A stretch of DNA of 64,000 bases, taken from Prevotella sp. khp7. Its GTDB lineage: Bacteria; Bacteroidota; Bacteroidia; Bacteroidales; Bacteroidaceae. The first letter of the stretch is position 1. The number at the start of each line of letters is the position of its first letter. Positions 8,926 through 17,853 of this stretch are shown piece after piece. Where the stretch lies: assembly GCF_900109055.1 (NCBI RefSeq), contig NZ_FOIV01000003.1, forward strand, positions 434,001-498,000, written 5' to 3'. The notes below the pieces were generated by a model. It did no database searches. It was given only the letters and a program-made list of their open reading frames with translations, and was not told the origin of the DNA. The position numbers and the translations under genes were made by a program.

Positions 8926-10287
8926 TTACTGCTTGTCGAGTTCGGCAAGGTTCTCGGCAATCATCTCGTCGGTAACAGTGTAGTTCTGAAGATCGCCCTT
9001 AATGTAAGCCTCGTATGACGGCATGTCGATGAGCCCGTGACCAGAGAGGTTGAAAAGAATAACCTTCTCTTCGCCAGTCTCAATGCATTTCTTAGCCTCG
9101 CGGATGGTTGCTGCGATGGCGTGGGTGCTCTCAGGAGCAGGAATAATACCCTCGGTACGGGCAAAAAGCATACCTGCCTCGAAAGTCTCGAGTTGTGGGA
9201 TGTCGACACCCTTCATCAGACCATCCTTAATCAACTGTGACACAATCATACCTGCACCATGATAGCGAAGGCCACCCGCGTGGATGTTAGAGGGCTTGAA
9301 GTTGTGGCCCAGAGTGTACATGGGCAGCAGAGGGGTGTAGCCTGCCTCGTCACCAAAGTCATAGCGGAACTGACCGCGTGTGAGTTTCGGACAGCTGTCT
9401 GGCTCAGCGGCGATGAACTCTGTCTTTTTGCCGTCTTTCAGGTTATGACGCATAAAGGGGAAGGCGATACCGCCGAAGTTGGAACCACCGCCGAAACAGC
9501 CAATTACGATGTCGGGATATTCGCCAGCCATCGCCATCTGCTTCTCTGCTTCCAGACCGATAATACTCTGGTGGATGGCTACATGATTGAGTACGGAGCC
9601 CAGCGTATACTTACAGTTTGGAGTGGTAGTGGCGAGTTCGACAGCCTCGGAGATGGCTGTGCCCAGAGAACCAGAGTGGTTGGGGTCTTTGGTGAGTATG
9701 TCCTTACCAGCGCGGGTTGACATGGATGGAGAACCCTCAACAACGGCACCGAAAGTACGCATGATGCTAGAACGATAGGGCTTCTGCTGCATGGTGATCT
9801 TTACTTGATAAACAGCGCAGTCGAGACCGTATATCTTTGCGGCATAGGAGAGTGCTGCTCCCCATTGGCCTGCACCTGTCTCGGTGGTGACGTTGGTTGT
9901 GCCTTCCTGCTTGGCATAGTAGCACTGGGGAAGGGCTGAGTTGATCTTATGTGAACCCAGAGGATTGGTACTCTCGTTCTTGAAATATATATGAGCAGGG
10001 GTGCCGAGTGCCTCTTCAAGGGCATAGGCGCGAACTAGCGGTGTCGAACGGTAATACTTGTATTTTTCGAGTACATCCTCAGGGATGTCAATCCATGCAT
10101 GTTCTGTATCGAGTTCCTGTACACAGCATTCACGTGGAAAAATGTGTGCCAAGTCGTCGACGCCTAAAGGCTGTTTGGTTGCTGGATGGATGGGCGGCAT
10201 GGGTTTATTGGGCATGTCGGCCTGAATGTTGTACCATTGTGTAGGAATCTCACTCTCTTGGAGGATGAATTTCTTTTGTTTAGCCAT
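8926..10287 (-). CDS. trpB: Tryptophan synthase beta subunit, TrpB2 type
   Basis: 453 residues from ATG 10287 (MAKQKKF); the longer frame adds 15 codons that overlap the promoter. The PLP lysine lies in NPLGSHKINSA, the phosphate-binding loop is CFGGGSNFGG, and the C terminus has PESTHAIAA and NLSGHGLIDM. N-terminal extension and length fit the TrpB2 subgroup, which often acts without a TrpA partner, making tryptophan from indole (or possibly O-phosphoserine) and serine. No other trp gene is adjacent, supporting a stand-alone or indole-salvage role. A minus-strand TATCTTTG box lies at 10328-10321. Confidence 0.93.
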   Translation of the reverse strand: MAKQKKFILQESEIPTQWYNIQADMPNKPMPPIHPATKQPLGVDDLAHIFPRECCVQELDTEHAWIDIPEDVLEKYKYYRSTPLVRAYALEEALGTPAHIYFKNESTNPLGSHKINSALPQCYYAKQEGTTNVTTETGAGQWGAALSYAAKIYGLDCAVYQVKITMQQKPYRSSIMRTFGAVVEGSPSMSTRAGKDILTKDPNHSGSLGTAISEAVELATTTPNCKYTLGSVLNHVAIHQSIIGLEAEKQMAMAGEYPDIVIGCFGGGSNFGGIAFPFMRHNLKDGKKTEFIAAEPDSCPKLTRGQFRYDFGDEAGYTPLLPMYTLGHNFKPSNIHAGGLRYHGAGMIVSQLIKDGLMKGVDIPQLETFEAGMLFARTEGIIPAPESTHAIAATIREAKKCIETGEEKVILFNLSGHGLIDMPSYEAYIKGDLQNYTVTDEMIAENLAELDKQ

Positions 10288-10371
10288 AATGATTGATTTT
10301 AGAATTAGGAATTCCGCCTGCAAAGATAACACTTTTTTGGCACGGATTATACGGATTATGCGGTTTTTTTT

Positions 10372-10379
10372 TAATTTTG
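10372..10379 (+). promoter_or_regulatory. -7 promoter box for the sodium:solute symporter gene
   Basis: TAATTTTG fits TAnnTTTG. Nine bases separate it from ATG 10389, predicting a near-leaderless mRNA. It is divergent from the trpB promoter (box at 10328-10321), with about 45 bp between them. Confidence 0.6.
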
Positions 10380-10388
10380 TACCCGATT

Positions 10389-11813
10389 ATGTGGATTATT
10401 GTAACAATATTAGTTTATTTTGCAGTGTTGCTGTTCATCAGCAGACTGACAGGGCGACAAGCTACAAACGAGACTTTTTTCAGGGCAAATCGTCGTTCGC
10501 CTTGGTATATGGTTGCCTTTGGTATGGTGGGTGCTTCAATATCGGGTGTGACGTTTGTGAGTGTGCCTGGTATGGTGACGACATCGGGGATGACGTATAT
10601 GCAGACGTGTTTGGGCTTTATTTTGGGCTATGTGGTGGTTGCTTTTTTACTTTTGCCGCTCTATTACAGGTTAAACTTGACAACTATCTATTCGTATTTG
10701 GGACAGCGATTGGGACCAAGGGCATATAAGACAGGAGCCTCGTTTTTTCTGCTGTCGAAGATGACGGGGGCGGTGGTGAGATTCTATGTGGTATGTATTA
10801 TCTTACAACGATTCGTGTTTGATGCATGGGGCGTACCTTTTGCTCTGACAGTGACGGGGATGGTGGCACTGATATGGCTCTATACCCGACGTGGGGGCAT
10901 ACGTACGCTGGTGTGGACGGACTCATTTCAGACCGTGTGCTTGTTTTCGGCTCTGTTACTTATTATATATAAGGTCGTTGGAGAATTGGGCATGACGATG
11001 CCTGAGGCCGTGAAGGCTATTGCAGCAGACAGCCACAGTACGATGTTCGTGATAGATGACTGGGTGACGAAACAAAATTTCTGGAAGCAGTTTCTGAGTG
11101 GTGTGTTTATCGTCATTGTGATGACAGGGCTGGATCAGGATATGATGCAGAAGAATCTGACGTGCAAATCGTTGCGTGAGGCGCAAAAGGATATGTGTTC
11201 TTATGGCGTGGCCTTTGTACCAGCCAATTTGCTCTTTCTGTCATTGGGTGTTTTGCTGGCGATGTTGGGAAGAAAGGAAACGGGTGATGCGCTGTTGCCT
11301 ACTTTTGTGGCTGAAAACGGCCTCTCGGTCGTGCTGCCTTTCACAATTGGTATAGTGGCGGCATCGTTCTCGAGTGCAGACTCTGCATTGACATCGCTCA
11401 CCACGAGTTATTGCGTTGATATCAGGGGAAGAGCGGGTGATGAACAGTTAAGAAAGCAGGTTCATTTAGCTATCAGTGGGTTATTTGTAATAATGATACT
11501 GTTGTTCAGACTACTGAACTCAACAAGTGTGATTGATGCGATATACGTGATGTGTGGCTATACCTATGGACCATTGTTAGGGCTCTTTGCCTTTGGATTA
11601 CTGACAAAACGCACGCCGAAGGACAGGTGGGTGCCTTATGTTTGTATAGCTTCGCCATTGATTTGTTATGCGATAGACGTACTGACTTTCGAACAAACAG
11701 GCTACAAGTTTGGATATGAACTACTGATGATGAATGGTATGTTTACCTTTCTGGCTCTGCTTGCTGTAAGCTCTCGAGGAATTCCTTCGGCTGAATGCCA
11801 AACTGCTTCTTGA
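10389..11813 (+). CDS. Sodium:solute symporter (SSS family) permease
   Basis: 474 residues from ATG 10389; the upstream in-frame extension overlaps the promoter and trpB region. About 13 hydrophobic segments are seen. SSS features include GMVGASISGVTF in TM2, RFYVVCIILQRFVFDAWG, the long-loop GLDQDMMQKNLTCKS, and the Na2-site region ASFSSADSALTSLTTSY. The family couples sodium entry to uptake of sugars, sialic acids, organic acids or amino acids; the substrate cannot be assigned. The 3' end overlaps the convergent kinase gene by 71 bp. Confidence 0.9.
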   Translation: MWIIVTILVYFAVLLFISRLTGRQATNETFFRANRRSPWYMVAFGMVGASISGVTFVSVPGMVTTSGMTYMQTCLGFILGYVVVAFLLLPLYYRLNLTTIYSYLGQRLGPRAYKTGASFFLLSKMTGAVVRFYVVCIILQRFVFDAWGVPFALTVTGMVALIWLYTRRGGIRTLVWTDSFQTVCLFSALLLIIYKVVGELGMTMPEAVKAIAADSHSTMFVIDDWVTKQNFWKQFLSGVFIVIVMTGLDQDMMQKNLTCKSLREAQKDMCSYGVAFVPANLLFLSLGVLLAMLGRKETGDALLPTFVAENGLSVVLPFTIGIVAASFSSADSALTSLTTSYCVDIRGRAGDEQLRKQVHLAISGLFVIMILLFRLLNSTSVIDAIYVMCGYTYGPLLGLFAFGLLTKRTPKDRWVPYVCIASPLICYAIDVLTFEQTGYKFGYELLMMNGMFTFLALLAVSSRGIPSAECQTAS

Positions 11814-13437
11814 AACAGGTAGCGAAATAACGGGGATCGTGAAAGCCGACGCTATAAGCCAAATCGCTGACACGTAGTTTCGGATCTTGTTCAGCCAACT
11901 TCTTGGCTTCTTTCATACGTACATCGCGGATGAAAGCAGATACATTCATACCTGTGATGGATCGCAGTTTGTTGTATAGGGTGGAGGCGCTGGTTCCCAT
12001 GTCGGAAGCTAGTGAGTTGCGATCGTATTCTTCGTCTTCAAGGTGGATGTGAACATATTCCAGAACACGGCTGAGAAACAATTCTTCAGGTGAACTCTTG
12101 GGGAATGTCTTGAGAGTCTCTTCTTCTGTCTTCTGGATAATGTCTTGTTGCCTGCGACGTCTGTTTTCTATAATATTATCGATGCGTAACTTGAGATCGC
12201 GCAGGTGGAATGGTTTAGTGATATATTCGTCGGCTCCAATCTCGAGGGCTTTCTGTATGTCTTCCTCTTGCGTCTTGGCTGTGAGTAGGATGATAGGTAG
12301 GTGGTAATAGTTGGAATCGCCCTTGATGGCCTGTGTGAGCTGGATACCATCCATTTGGGGCATCATCACATCGGAGATAATGAGGTCAAGTTCTTTTTCG
12401 TGGACTATCTTCAGTGCTTCGATACCATTGGGTGCGATATATATGCGATAGTAGGGACGGAGTAACTGTTGCATGAGCATGAGTAGCTCAGCATTATCTT
12501 CAACGATAAGAATTTTATATGTATCTTCGTCAATAAGATCGTCAATTTCAGGGGCGGCATTGAAATCAGGAATGAGGGCGTCAAAATTCTTAATGGTGTT
12601 TTTGGGAAGGATGAAGTCGCTATTGGAACTATCGTAAATTTCTTCGGGAGAAAATGCTTCCTTGGAGATGGGGAGATCGACGATGAAGGTCGTCAGTTTG
12701 TCTGCTTCGCTTTCGCAAGTTATGGTACCATGGTGCAGATGGACCATATCTTGTGTTAAGGCAAGCCCAAGGCCTGTTCCAGTGGTGTGATATTGTCGAT
12801 AGTCACCATCGTGGAAGCGGTGGAAAAGTTGCTTCATCATCTTGGGCGATATGCCTTTCCCTGTATTACTCACCTCGATGCGAATTCTGTCATAATGCTC
12901 GCTCGTACGTACATGTAGTGAGATGGTGCCCATTTCGTTTGTGTATTTAGCAGCATTAGAGAGAAGGTTGTATATGATTTTGTCGAGTTTATCTGTATCT
13001 ATCCATCCCATCATACTCTCGGGAATGCATGAGATATTAAATTGCATGTTCTTGCGAGCCAGCAAGGGTTCGATGCAGTTCGCTGCTTCTTGAATGTATC
13101 GCATTACGTCGCCTTGGGCTACTAAGAGTTTGAGTTCGCCTGCCTCAGACTTATTGGTTTCTAGAATTTGTTGCAGTAGTCGTACCATACGCTGAATATT
13201 AAGCTGCATCATGTCGTAATCGTGGCTGAATTGAGGCACTTGTTCGCGCAGTTTATCAACAGAAGCAGAAATGACGGTAAGGGGGGTAAGCAGTTCGTGG
13301 GTGATGTTGGTGAAGATGTAACTCATTTGCAAACGTCTGCGCACTTGCATATTGCGCAGGTATAGTCGACGTCCTGCGAAAAAGATTATGACCACCATGG
13401 TCACAATTAAAGTGGTTAATAGTATGCGACCGTCCAT
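11743..13437 (-). CDS. Hybrid two-component sensor kinase / response regulator with AraC output (short form)
   Basis: 564 residues: one membrane helix (about 6-22), HisKA with phospho-acceptor His47 in FTNITHELLTPLTVI, HATPase with NLLSNAAKYT (about 157-166) and GTGLGLAL, a receiver domain with Asp356 in IISDVMMP and Lys408, and an AraC-type double HTH (about 455-560, ending CFKKQFGIQPKEF). Bacteroidetes HTCS proteins normally carry a large periplasmic beta-propeller/Y_Y_Y sensor before this; here it is absent and the gene has its own TATATTTG promoter just upstream, so the short form seems natural. It may sense through a partner or the membrane itself. The adjacent symporter is a possible target. 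Confidence 0.92.
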   Translation of the reverse strand: MDGRILLTTLIVTMVVIIFFAGRRLYLRNMQVRRRLQMSYIFTNITHELLTPLTVISASVDKLREQVPQFSHDYDMMQLNIQRMVRLLQQILETNKSEAGELKLLVAQGDVMRYIQEAANCIEPLLARKNMQFNISCIPESMMGWIDTDKLDKIIYNLLSNAAKYTNEMGTISLHVRTSEHYDRIRIEVSNTGKGISPKMMKQLFHRFHDGDYRQYHTTGTGLGLALTQDMVHLHHGTITCESEADKLTTFIVDLPISKEAFSPEEIYDSSNSDFILPKNTIKNFDALIPDFNAAPEIDDLIDEDTYKILIVEDNAELLMLMQQLLRPYYRIYIAPNGIEALKIVHEKELDLIISDVMMPQMDGIQLTQAIKGDSNYYHLPIILLTAKTQEEDIQKALEIGADEYITKPFHLRDLKLRIDNIIENRRRRQQDIIQKTEEETLKTFPKSSPEELFLSRVLEYVHIHLEDEEYDRNSLASDMGTSASTLYNKLRSITGMNVSAFIRDVRMKEAKKLAEQDPKLRVSDLAYSVGFHDPRYFATCFKKQFGIQPKEFLESLQQAEPER

Positions 13438-13627
13438 GATTGATAATTTTATGTTTCCGTGTGCAAATATAGATAATTTCGACGAATTACAATATTTTTT
13501 TCGACAAAAAGAGCTTTTTTATGGTCGAAAACGTTTAAAAATCGTGATTTTTAGTAGAAAATACGTTAAATAACGCATTTTAAACATCAAAAATCGCAAA
13601 TTAAACATGTTTTTCTAAATCTTGTAT

Positions 13628-13635
13628 TATCTTTG
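13628..13635 (+). promoter_or_regulatory. -7 promoter box of a candidate small transcript
   Basis: TATCTTTG fits TAnnTTTG and lies in the 305-bp gap between the kinase gene and trxB. No plus-strand gene follows, only an A/T-rich block and a hairpin. Confidence 0.45.
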
Positions 13636-13640
13636 CATCA

Positions 13641-13722
13641 AGATTTTAATGGTTAAGGTTTATGGTTGATTAATTTAGTTTTTTAAGTATGGAAAAGGTT
13701 CGTTGTGAAACGAGCCTTTTCC
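13641..13722 (+). ncRNA. Candidate small RNA with conserved block and terminal hairpin
   Basis: Downstream of the TATCTTTG box, a 38-base A/T-rich block (13643-13680) nearly repeats minus-strand 1261-1226; shared pieces include TTTTAATGGTT and TATGGTTGAT. It is followed by a 14-bp hairpin (13691-13704 with 13709-13722, GTGA loop, one G-T wobble). The only ORF has six codons. The hairpin may also end trxB transcription from the other side. If read in the opposite direction the block resembles a leader sequence placed after a terminator, so orientation is not settled. Confidence 0.35.
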
Positions 13723-13742
13723 CTGTTAATGGGGGATCCTTT

Positions 13743-14675
13743 TTATTTATTTAATAGATAACGTTCTGCCTCGATGGCTGCCTGACATCCAGAACCAGCA
13801 GCAGAGATGGCCTGACGGTATACAGGGTCTGCACAATCGCCAGCGACAAACACACCAGGAATCTTTGTACGTGGTGTTCCGTCAATCTTCTTCAGATAGC
13901 CTATCTCATCCATATCCAGCCAGTCACTGAAAATTTCAGTGTTGGGCTTGTGCCCTATAGCAAGGAAAAAACCATCTATAGCTATGTCAACCAACTCTTC
14001 ATCGGCTTCGCCTTTGCGTTTTATTAGATGAGCGCCCTCAACACCGTTCTCTCCAAAGAGCCCAAGAGTGTTGTGTTCGAAAAGTATTTCGATGTTCTCG
14101 CGCTCTTTAACACGCTGTTGCATGACTTGTGAGGCGCGCAGGAAGGGCTTGCGCACAATCAGATAAACTTTTTTTGCCAGCCCGGCAAGGTATAGAGCAT
14201 CTTCGCAGGCCGTGTCACCACCTCCAACTACAGCAACAGTTTTTTTCCGATAGAAGAAACCATCGCAGGTAGCACAGGCAGAAACTCCCTGTCCATTGTA
14301 TTTGCGTTCGTCGTCGAGTCCAAGGTACTTGGCTGAAGCTCCTGTGGCTATAATCACAGTGTCGGCTTCAATCTGTGTACCATCATCGGCAGTACAGACA
14401 TAAGGGGCCTTTGAGAAGTCTACCTTCACAATGGTTCCCATGCGCACATCAGTGCCGAAACGCTGTGCCTGTTCAAGCAAATCCATCATCATCTGATTGC
14501 CATCGACCCCTTGAGGATAACCTGGAAAATTCTCTACTTCGGTGGTCTGTGTGAGTTGACCACCAGGCTGCATGCCACTATACTCAATTGGATTAAGATT
14601 AGCACGTGAAGCATAAATGGCTGCGGTATATCCTGCAGGGCCGCTGCCTATAATCAGACACTTTGTCTTTTCCAT
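13743..14675 (-). CDS. trxB: Thioredoxin reductase (NADPH)
   Basis: 310 residues from ATG 14675 (MEKTKC), one base after the gpx stop, so the pair forms an operon. The FAD site GSGPAG lies at about 11-16, the redox pair CATC at 134-137, the NADPH site VVGGGDTA after it, and the C-terminal FAD motif GVFVAGDCADP near the end. It reduces thioredoxin in the cytosol; thioredoxin is the usual reductant of bacterial glutathione-peroxidase-type enzymes, which explains the pairing with the upstream gene. Confidence 0.96.
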   Translation of the reverse strand: MEKTKCLIIGSGPAGYTAAIYASRANLNPIEYSGMQPGGQLTQTTEVENFPGYPQGVDGNQMMMDLLEQAQRFGTDVRMGTIVKVDFSKAPYVCTADDGTQIEADTVIIATGASAKYLGLDDERKYNGQGVSACATCDGFFYRKKTVAVVGGGDTACEDALYLAGLAKKVYLIVRKPFLRASQVMQQRVKERENIEILFEHNTLGLFGENGVEGAHLIKRKGEADEELVDIAIDGFFLAIGHKPNTEIFSDWLDMDEIGYLKKIDGTPRTKIPGVFVAGDCADPVYRQAISAAGSGCQAAIEAERYLLNK

Positions 14676-14676
14676 A

Positions 14677-15228
14677 TTATTTAAGCAGTTCTTCGATTTT
14701 TGCTTTAATTTTTGAGAAATCTTCAGTGGACTCATAGCGGGCTACTACCTGACCTTTCTTATTGATGAGGAATTTGGTGAAGTTCCACTTAATACCGGGT
14801 TTTGATTTATAGTCAGGGTCTTCTTTTGTGAGTAGATCGTCGATAATGGCAGTGATGGGATGACTTTCATTCCATCCGGCAAAATCTTTTTGCTCTGCCA
14901 AAAACTTGAAGAGTGGATCTGCATCTTCACCTTTCACCTTGATTTTCTTGAAACGGGGAAATTCTGTGCCAAAATTGGTTTTGCAAAATTCATGGATTGA
15001 CTCATCGGTGCCAGGAGCTTGCTGACCGAACTGATTACAGGGGAAGTCGAGAATCTCGAATCCCTTAGAGTGATACTTTTCGTAGATCTTCTCCAGTTCT
15101 TCATATTGCGGGGTAAGTCCACACTTGGTTGCTGTATTGACAATCAGCAACACCTCATTAGCGTACTCCTTTAGAGAGACGTCTTTGCCTTTTCTGTCTT
15201 TGACAGTGAAGTCATAAATGGTTTTCAT
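14677..15228 (-). CDS. gpx: Glutathione peroxidase-like thiol peroxidase
   Basis: 183 residues. Catalytic Cys36 lies in NTATKCGLTPQ, Gln in FPCNQFG (about 62-68), and Trp/Asn in KWNFTKF near the end. Bacterial enzymes of this type generally use thioredoxin rather than glutathione to reduce hydrogen peroxide and alkyl peroxides, consistent with trxB directly downstream. The promoter box TATCTTTG lies at 15282-15275. A second, divergent copy of the family is at 59130-59672. Confidence 0.94.
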   Translation of the reverse strand: MKTIYDFTVKDRKGKDVSLKEYANEVLLIVNTATKCGLTPQYEELEKIYEKYHSKGFEILDFPCNQFGQQAPGTDESIHEFCKTNFGTEFPRFKKIKVKGEDADPLFKFLAEQKDFAGWNESHPITAIIDDLLTKEDPDYKSKPGIKWNFTKFLINKKGQVVARYESTEDFSKIKAKIEELLK

Positions 15229-15274
15229 TCCTATTCTTGATAGATTAATTTATCTTTGCGACTATAATACTGCG

Positions 15275-15282
15275 CAAAGATA
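15275..15282 (-). promoter_or_regulatory. -7 promoter box of the gpx-trxB operon
   Basis: TATCTTTG on the minus strand, about 46 bases before the gpx start. A mirror-image TATCTTTGCG lies at 15251-15260 on plus, so the two boxes form a spaced inverted repeat. Confidence 0.5.
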
Positions 15283-15292
15283 CAAAAAAGAA

Positions 15293-15372
15293 GTGAAAAG
15301 TGAAAAGTGAAAAGTTATGGGGTCTTGTTTTTTTTTAACTTTTAACTATTCACTATTCTCTTTTCACTATTT
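15293..15372. repeat. Short tandem repeats forming an inverted pair
   Basis: GTGAAAAG is repeated three times from 15293, and the complement (AACTTTT, then CTTTTCAC) follows at 15337-15366. The two sides can pair. It lies just past the nuclease stop and may act as a terminator; similar A/T-rich tandem runs occur at 59679-59721. Confidence 0.5.
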
Positions 15373-15373
15373 A

Positions 15374-16291
15374 CTATCTAAGCCCCCAGCTGGACTTGAC
15401 ATCTTCTTGTGATACACTTTCTATCTGGTTTTCAATGTCGTCTGGCAGATTGCAGAAGAAATCGATACCAGTTAACTCTTCCAGTTTGTCGATGTTGACA
15501 ACGTAGTCACCAAGATTATCATTTGAGTGGTCTTCATTTAAGTGCTCTACCCAGAATCCAAGTGCTTTGTATGTGTCGCCCTTCTTGTGAAGCAGAGCTA
15601 CAAAGAAAAACTTTGGTACAATGTGATTGTTAATTGTCTTACCTAGAATCTGTTCGCTCTTGTCAATAGTACCACCTTTGCACACATACAACTCATCGGC
15701 GCCATTAGCCCAGTTGCGGGTACGAGCTTCCATCATACTCCAAATACCTCCATTGAACTTAGCAACCATAGGTAGAATGTTGGTCATAAAGAAGGTCTGC
15801 TCGTTTACGTCCTTGCTGTAAAGCCTATCGGCTGAGGGGCATATGTGGCCTTTCTCGTAGTATGCGCTGGTACCAGGAAAATAACTTTTGCTTAATTCAC
15901 TATACGTAGCCTGCTGTTGGGCAGTTGCTATGTCTGGATCGTAATTCCAAGGGTCTCCCTCAGGCCACAGGCTTTTACGGGTGTTACCATTAGAGGCCAT
16001 GTTTTTTTTGTTAAGCGTATAGCATGTCCAGCGTTGTGCTCTCAGACTGCTATCCCACTCGAAAGAGTAGTTCACGCCATAGCCTTCGACGGTATGGGTA
16101 ACAACAATACTACCGCTTTTGGTCTTGGGCATTTCCAAAAGGGCTAAATACTCATTCTGTGAAGCATCGTTCTTGTTGATGTTAGTAGATTCAACAGGGC
16201 CTGGTGTCGGCGTTGGCTCTGGGCCGTCTTCGCTACTGCCTCCGCAAGAGGCAAGCATGAATAGAGGAATCAGGTAGAATAGTCGTTTCAT
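15374..16291 (-). CDS. Secreted DNA/RNA non-specific endonuclease, lipoprotein
   Basis: 305 residues from ATG 16291 (MKRLFYLIPLFMLASCGG), a clear lipoprotein signal; the longer frame adds 15 unrelated codons. A Pro/Thr-rich linker follows. The catalytic region shows EKGHICPSADR, equivalent to the D-R-G-H core of the NucA/Serratia nuclease family with its general-base His, then NEQTFFMTNILPM (metal-binding Asn region). It should degrade DNA and RNA at the cell surface or in the periplasm for nucleotide scavenging. The ribosomal L31 gene upstream is separated by a terminator. Confidence 0.9.
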   Translation of the reverse strand: MKRLFYLIPLFMLASCGGSSEDGPEPTPTPGPVESTNINKNDASQNEYLALLEMPKTKSGSIVVTHTVEGYGVNYSFEWDSSLRAQRWTCYTLNKKNMASNGNTRKSLWPEGDPWNYDPDIATAQQQATYSELSKSYFPGTSAYYEKGHICPSADRLYSKDVNEQTFFMTNILPMVAKFNGGIWSMMEARTRNWANGADELYVCKGGTIDKSEQILGKTINNHIVPKFFFVALLHKKGDTYKALGFWVEHLNEDHSNDNLGDYVVNIDKLEELTGIDFFCNLPDDIENQIESVSQEDVKSSWGLR

Positions 16292-16310
16292 AAAGAGTCG
16301 ATTTAAAAAG

Positions 16311-16356
16311 AAAAGGTGCAACCAAGGCATATGCAACTACCGTGGACGCACCTTTT
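16311..16356 (-). terminator. Terminator hairpin after rpmE2
   Basis: AAAAGGTGC (16311-16319) pairs with GCACCTTTT (16348-16356), with extra CCA/TGG pairing inside; the flanking A/T tails suit termination. Confidence 0.65.
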
Positions 16357-16375
16357 AAAATTTTGCGGTTTTATC

Positions 16376-16630
16376 TTACTTCTTCGCAGCCTTACCGTAG
16401 CGGCTCATGAACTTATCAACACGACCTGCGGTGTCAACGAGCTTGCTCTTACCTGTATAGAAGGGGTGAGAGGTGCTTGAAATTTCGACTTTTACCACTG
16501 GGTAAGTTTCGCCTTCGAATTCTACAGTGTCATTTGTCTTTGCAGTAGACTTCGTAAGGAACATATCGCCGTTGGACATATCCTTGAATACGACGGGGCG
16601 ATAGTTTTCTGGATGAATACCTTTTTTCAT
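16376..16630 (-). CDS. rpmE2: 50S ribosomal protein L31, type B
   Basis: 84 residues beginning [17 protein letters not shown] and containing [13 protein letters not shown] and the C-terminal [12 protein letters not shown], diagnostic for L31. It lacks the Cys residues of the zinc-binding form, so it is the zinc-independent type B protein. The promoter box TACCTTTG is at 16689-16682 on the minus strand. Confidence 0.97.
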   Translation of the reverse strand: MKKGIHPENYRPVVFKDMSNGDMFLTKSTAKTNDTVEFEGETYPVVKVEISSTSHPFYTGKSKLVDTAGRVDKFMSRYGKAAKK

Positions 16631-16784
16631 TTTAAATTTGAATATTAATGTTTAAAAACTAAATCTCGAACTTTTGGGCTGCAAAGGTACGAAGATTTTT
16701 TTGAACCAACAAACTTTATCGACTTAATTTTACTCTGAGTGATGTTTTTTGTGTTTTTTTCTTTGTTGACTCAGTTTTTTGTGG

Positions 16785-16792
16785 TATTTTTG
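16785..16792 (+). promoter_or_regulatory. -7 promoter box for the EEP-family gene
   Basis: TATTTTTG fits TAnnTTTG and lies 19 bases before ATG 16812. Confidence 0.5.
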
Positions 16793-16811
16793 CAAACAAA
16801 TACACTATAAT

Positions 16812-17834
16812 ATGCGAAGAATTGGATTTTTGACGCTGACCCTATTGTTTTTCTTCGGGGTATGCATGGCGAAAGGCCCGAAGAAAAAGATTGCTTATGG
16901 TATTGGTTTCTATAATCTTGAGAATTTATTCGATACTTGTCATGATGCAGGGAAGAACGATTATGAGTTTCTACCTGAGGGTTCTTATCACTGGACAAGT
17001 GATAAGTATGTCAATAAGTTGAGGAATCTCTCGCGGGTGCTTTCTGATATGGGTACTGATGTCTTGCCCAATGTGGGTTGTGCAGCTATAGGTGTGGCTG
17101 AGGTCGAAAATGCTAAATGTTTGGAAGACCTCTGTAATGAAGGCCCATTGAAAGAACGTAATTTCAAATTTGTACATATCGAAGGTCCTGACCAGCGTGG
17201 CATAGACTGTGCCTTGCTTTATAATCCGCAAATTTTCGCAGTGAGAAATGTGAAACTTGTACCTTACGTGTATACGCGACCTGAAGATGTTGGTCGGGCT
17301 ACCCGTGGTTTCTTGGTGGTGAGTGGCACTTTGGCAGATGAACACCTGACAATTATCGTGAATCACCTGCCATCACGTGGTGCACCTTCTATTGCTAGAG
17401 AGGATGGCGGTTTACAGCTCAGAGCGGTGAAAGACTCGTTATTAAGAGATGACCCTGGCGTGAAAATGTTGATTATGGGAGATATGAACGACGATCCTCA
17501 AGATCTCTCAATGGCAAAATGTCTAGGTGCCCATCGGGAGATAAGTGAAGTAGAGAATGGAGGATTATATAATCCCTGGTGGAACACGCTGGCAGCAGGC
17601 GATGGTACGCTGATGTATGAGGGAGCCTGGAATCTGTTCGATCAGATTATCCTGTCTAAGTCTCTTCTAGTGCAGAAGGGCCTTACTTTTGAGGGGCATC
17701 AGGTGTTCCGTCGTGACTATATGTTGCAGGGGCCTGGTGACTATTGGGGCAGTCCTCTGCGAACCACAGCTGGTGGTAAGTGGCTTAATGGCTTTAGCGA
17801 CCATCTTCCTACAGTGGTCTATTTGAGTAAATAA
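16812..17834 (+). CDS. Endonuclease/exonuclease/phosphatase (EEP) family protein, secreted
   Basis: 340 residues from ATG 16812; a signal peptide (MRRIGFLTLTLLFFFGVCMA) is followed by the EEP core: FYNLENLFDT, IGVAEVEN (metal-binding Glu), VNHLPSRG, MGDMNDDP and FSDHLPTVV (catalytic Asp-His pair). The family cleaves phosphodiester or phosphomonoester bonds in nucleic acids, lipids or inositol phosphates. Location is probably periplasmic. It precedes udk by 19 bp and may share its transcript, hinting at nucleic acid or nucleotide salvage. Confidence 0.85.
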   Translation: MRRIGFLTLTLLFFFGVCMAKGPKKKIAYGIGFYNLENLFDTCHDAGKNDYEFLPEGSYHWTSDKYVNKLRNLSRVLSDMGTDVLPNVGCAAIGVAEVENAKCLEDLCNEGPLKERNFKFVHIEGPDQRGIDCALLYNPQIFAVRNVKLVPYVYTRPEDVGRATRGFLVVSGTLADEHLTIIVNHLPSRGAPSIAREDGGLQLRAVKDSLLRDDPGVKMLIMGDMNDDPQDLSMAKCLGAHREISEVENGGLYNPWWNTLAAGDGTLMYEGAWNLFDQIILSKSLLVQKGLTFEGHQVFRRDYMLQGPGDYWGSPLRTTAGGKWLNGFSDHLPTVVYLSK

Positions 17835-17853
17835 AAACAAATCAGAATCATAT

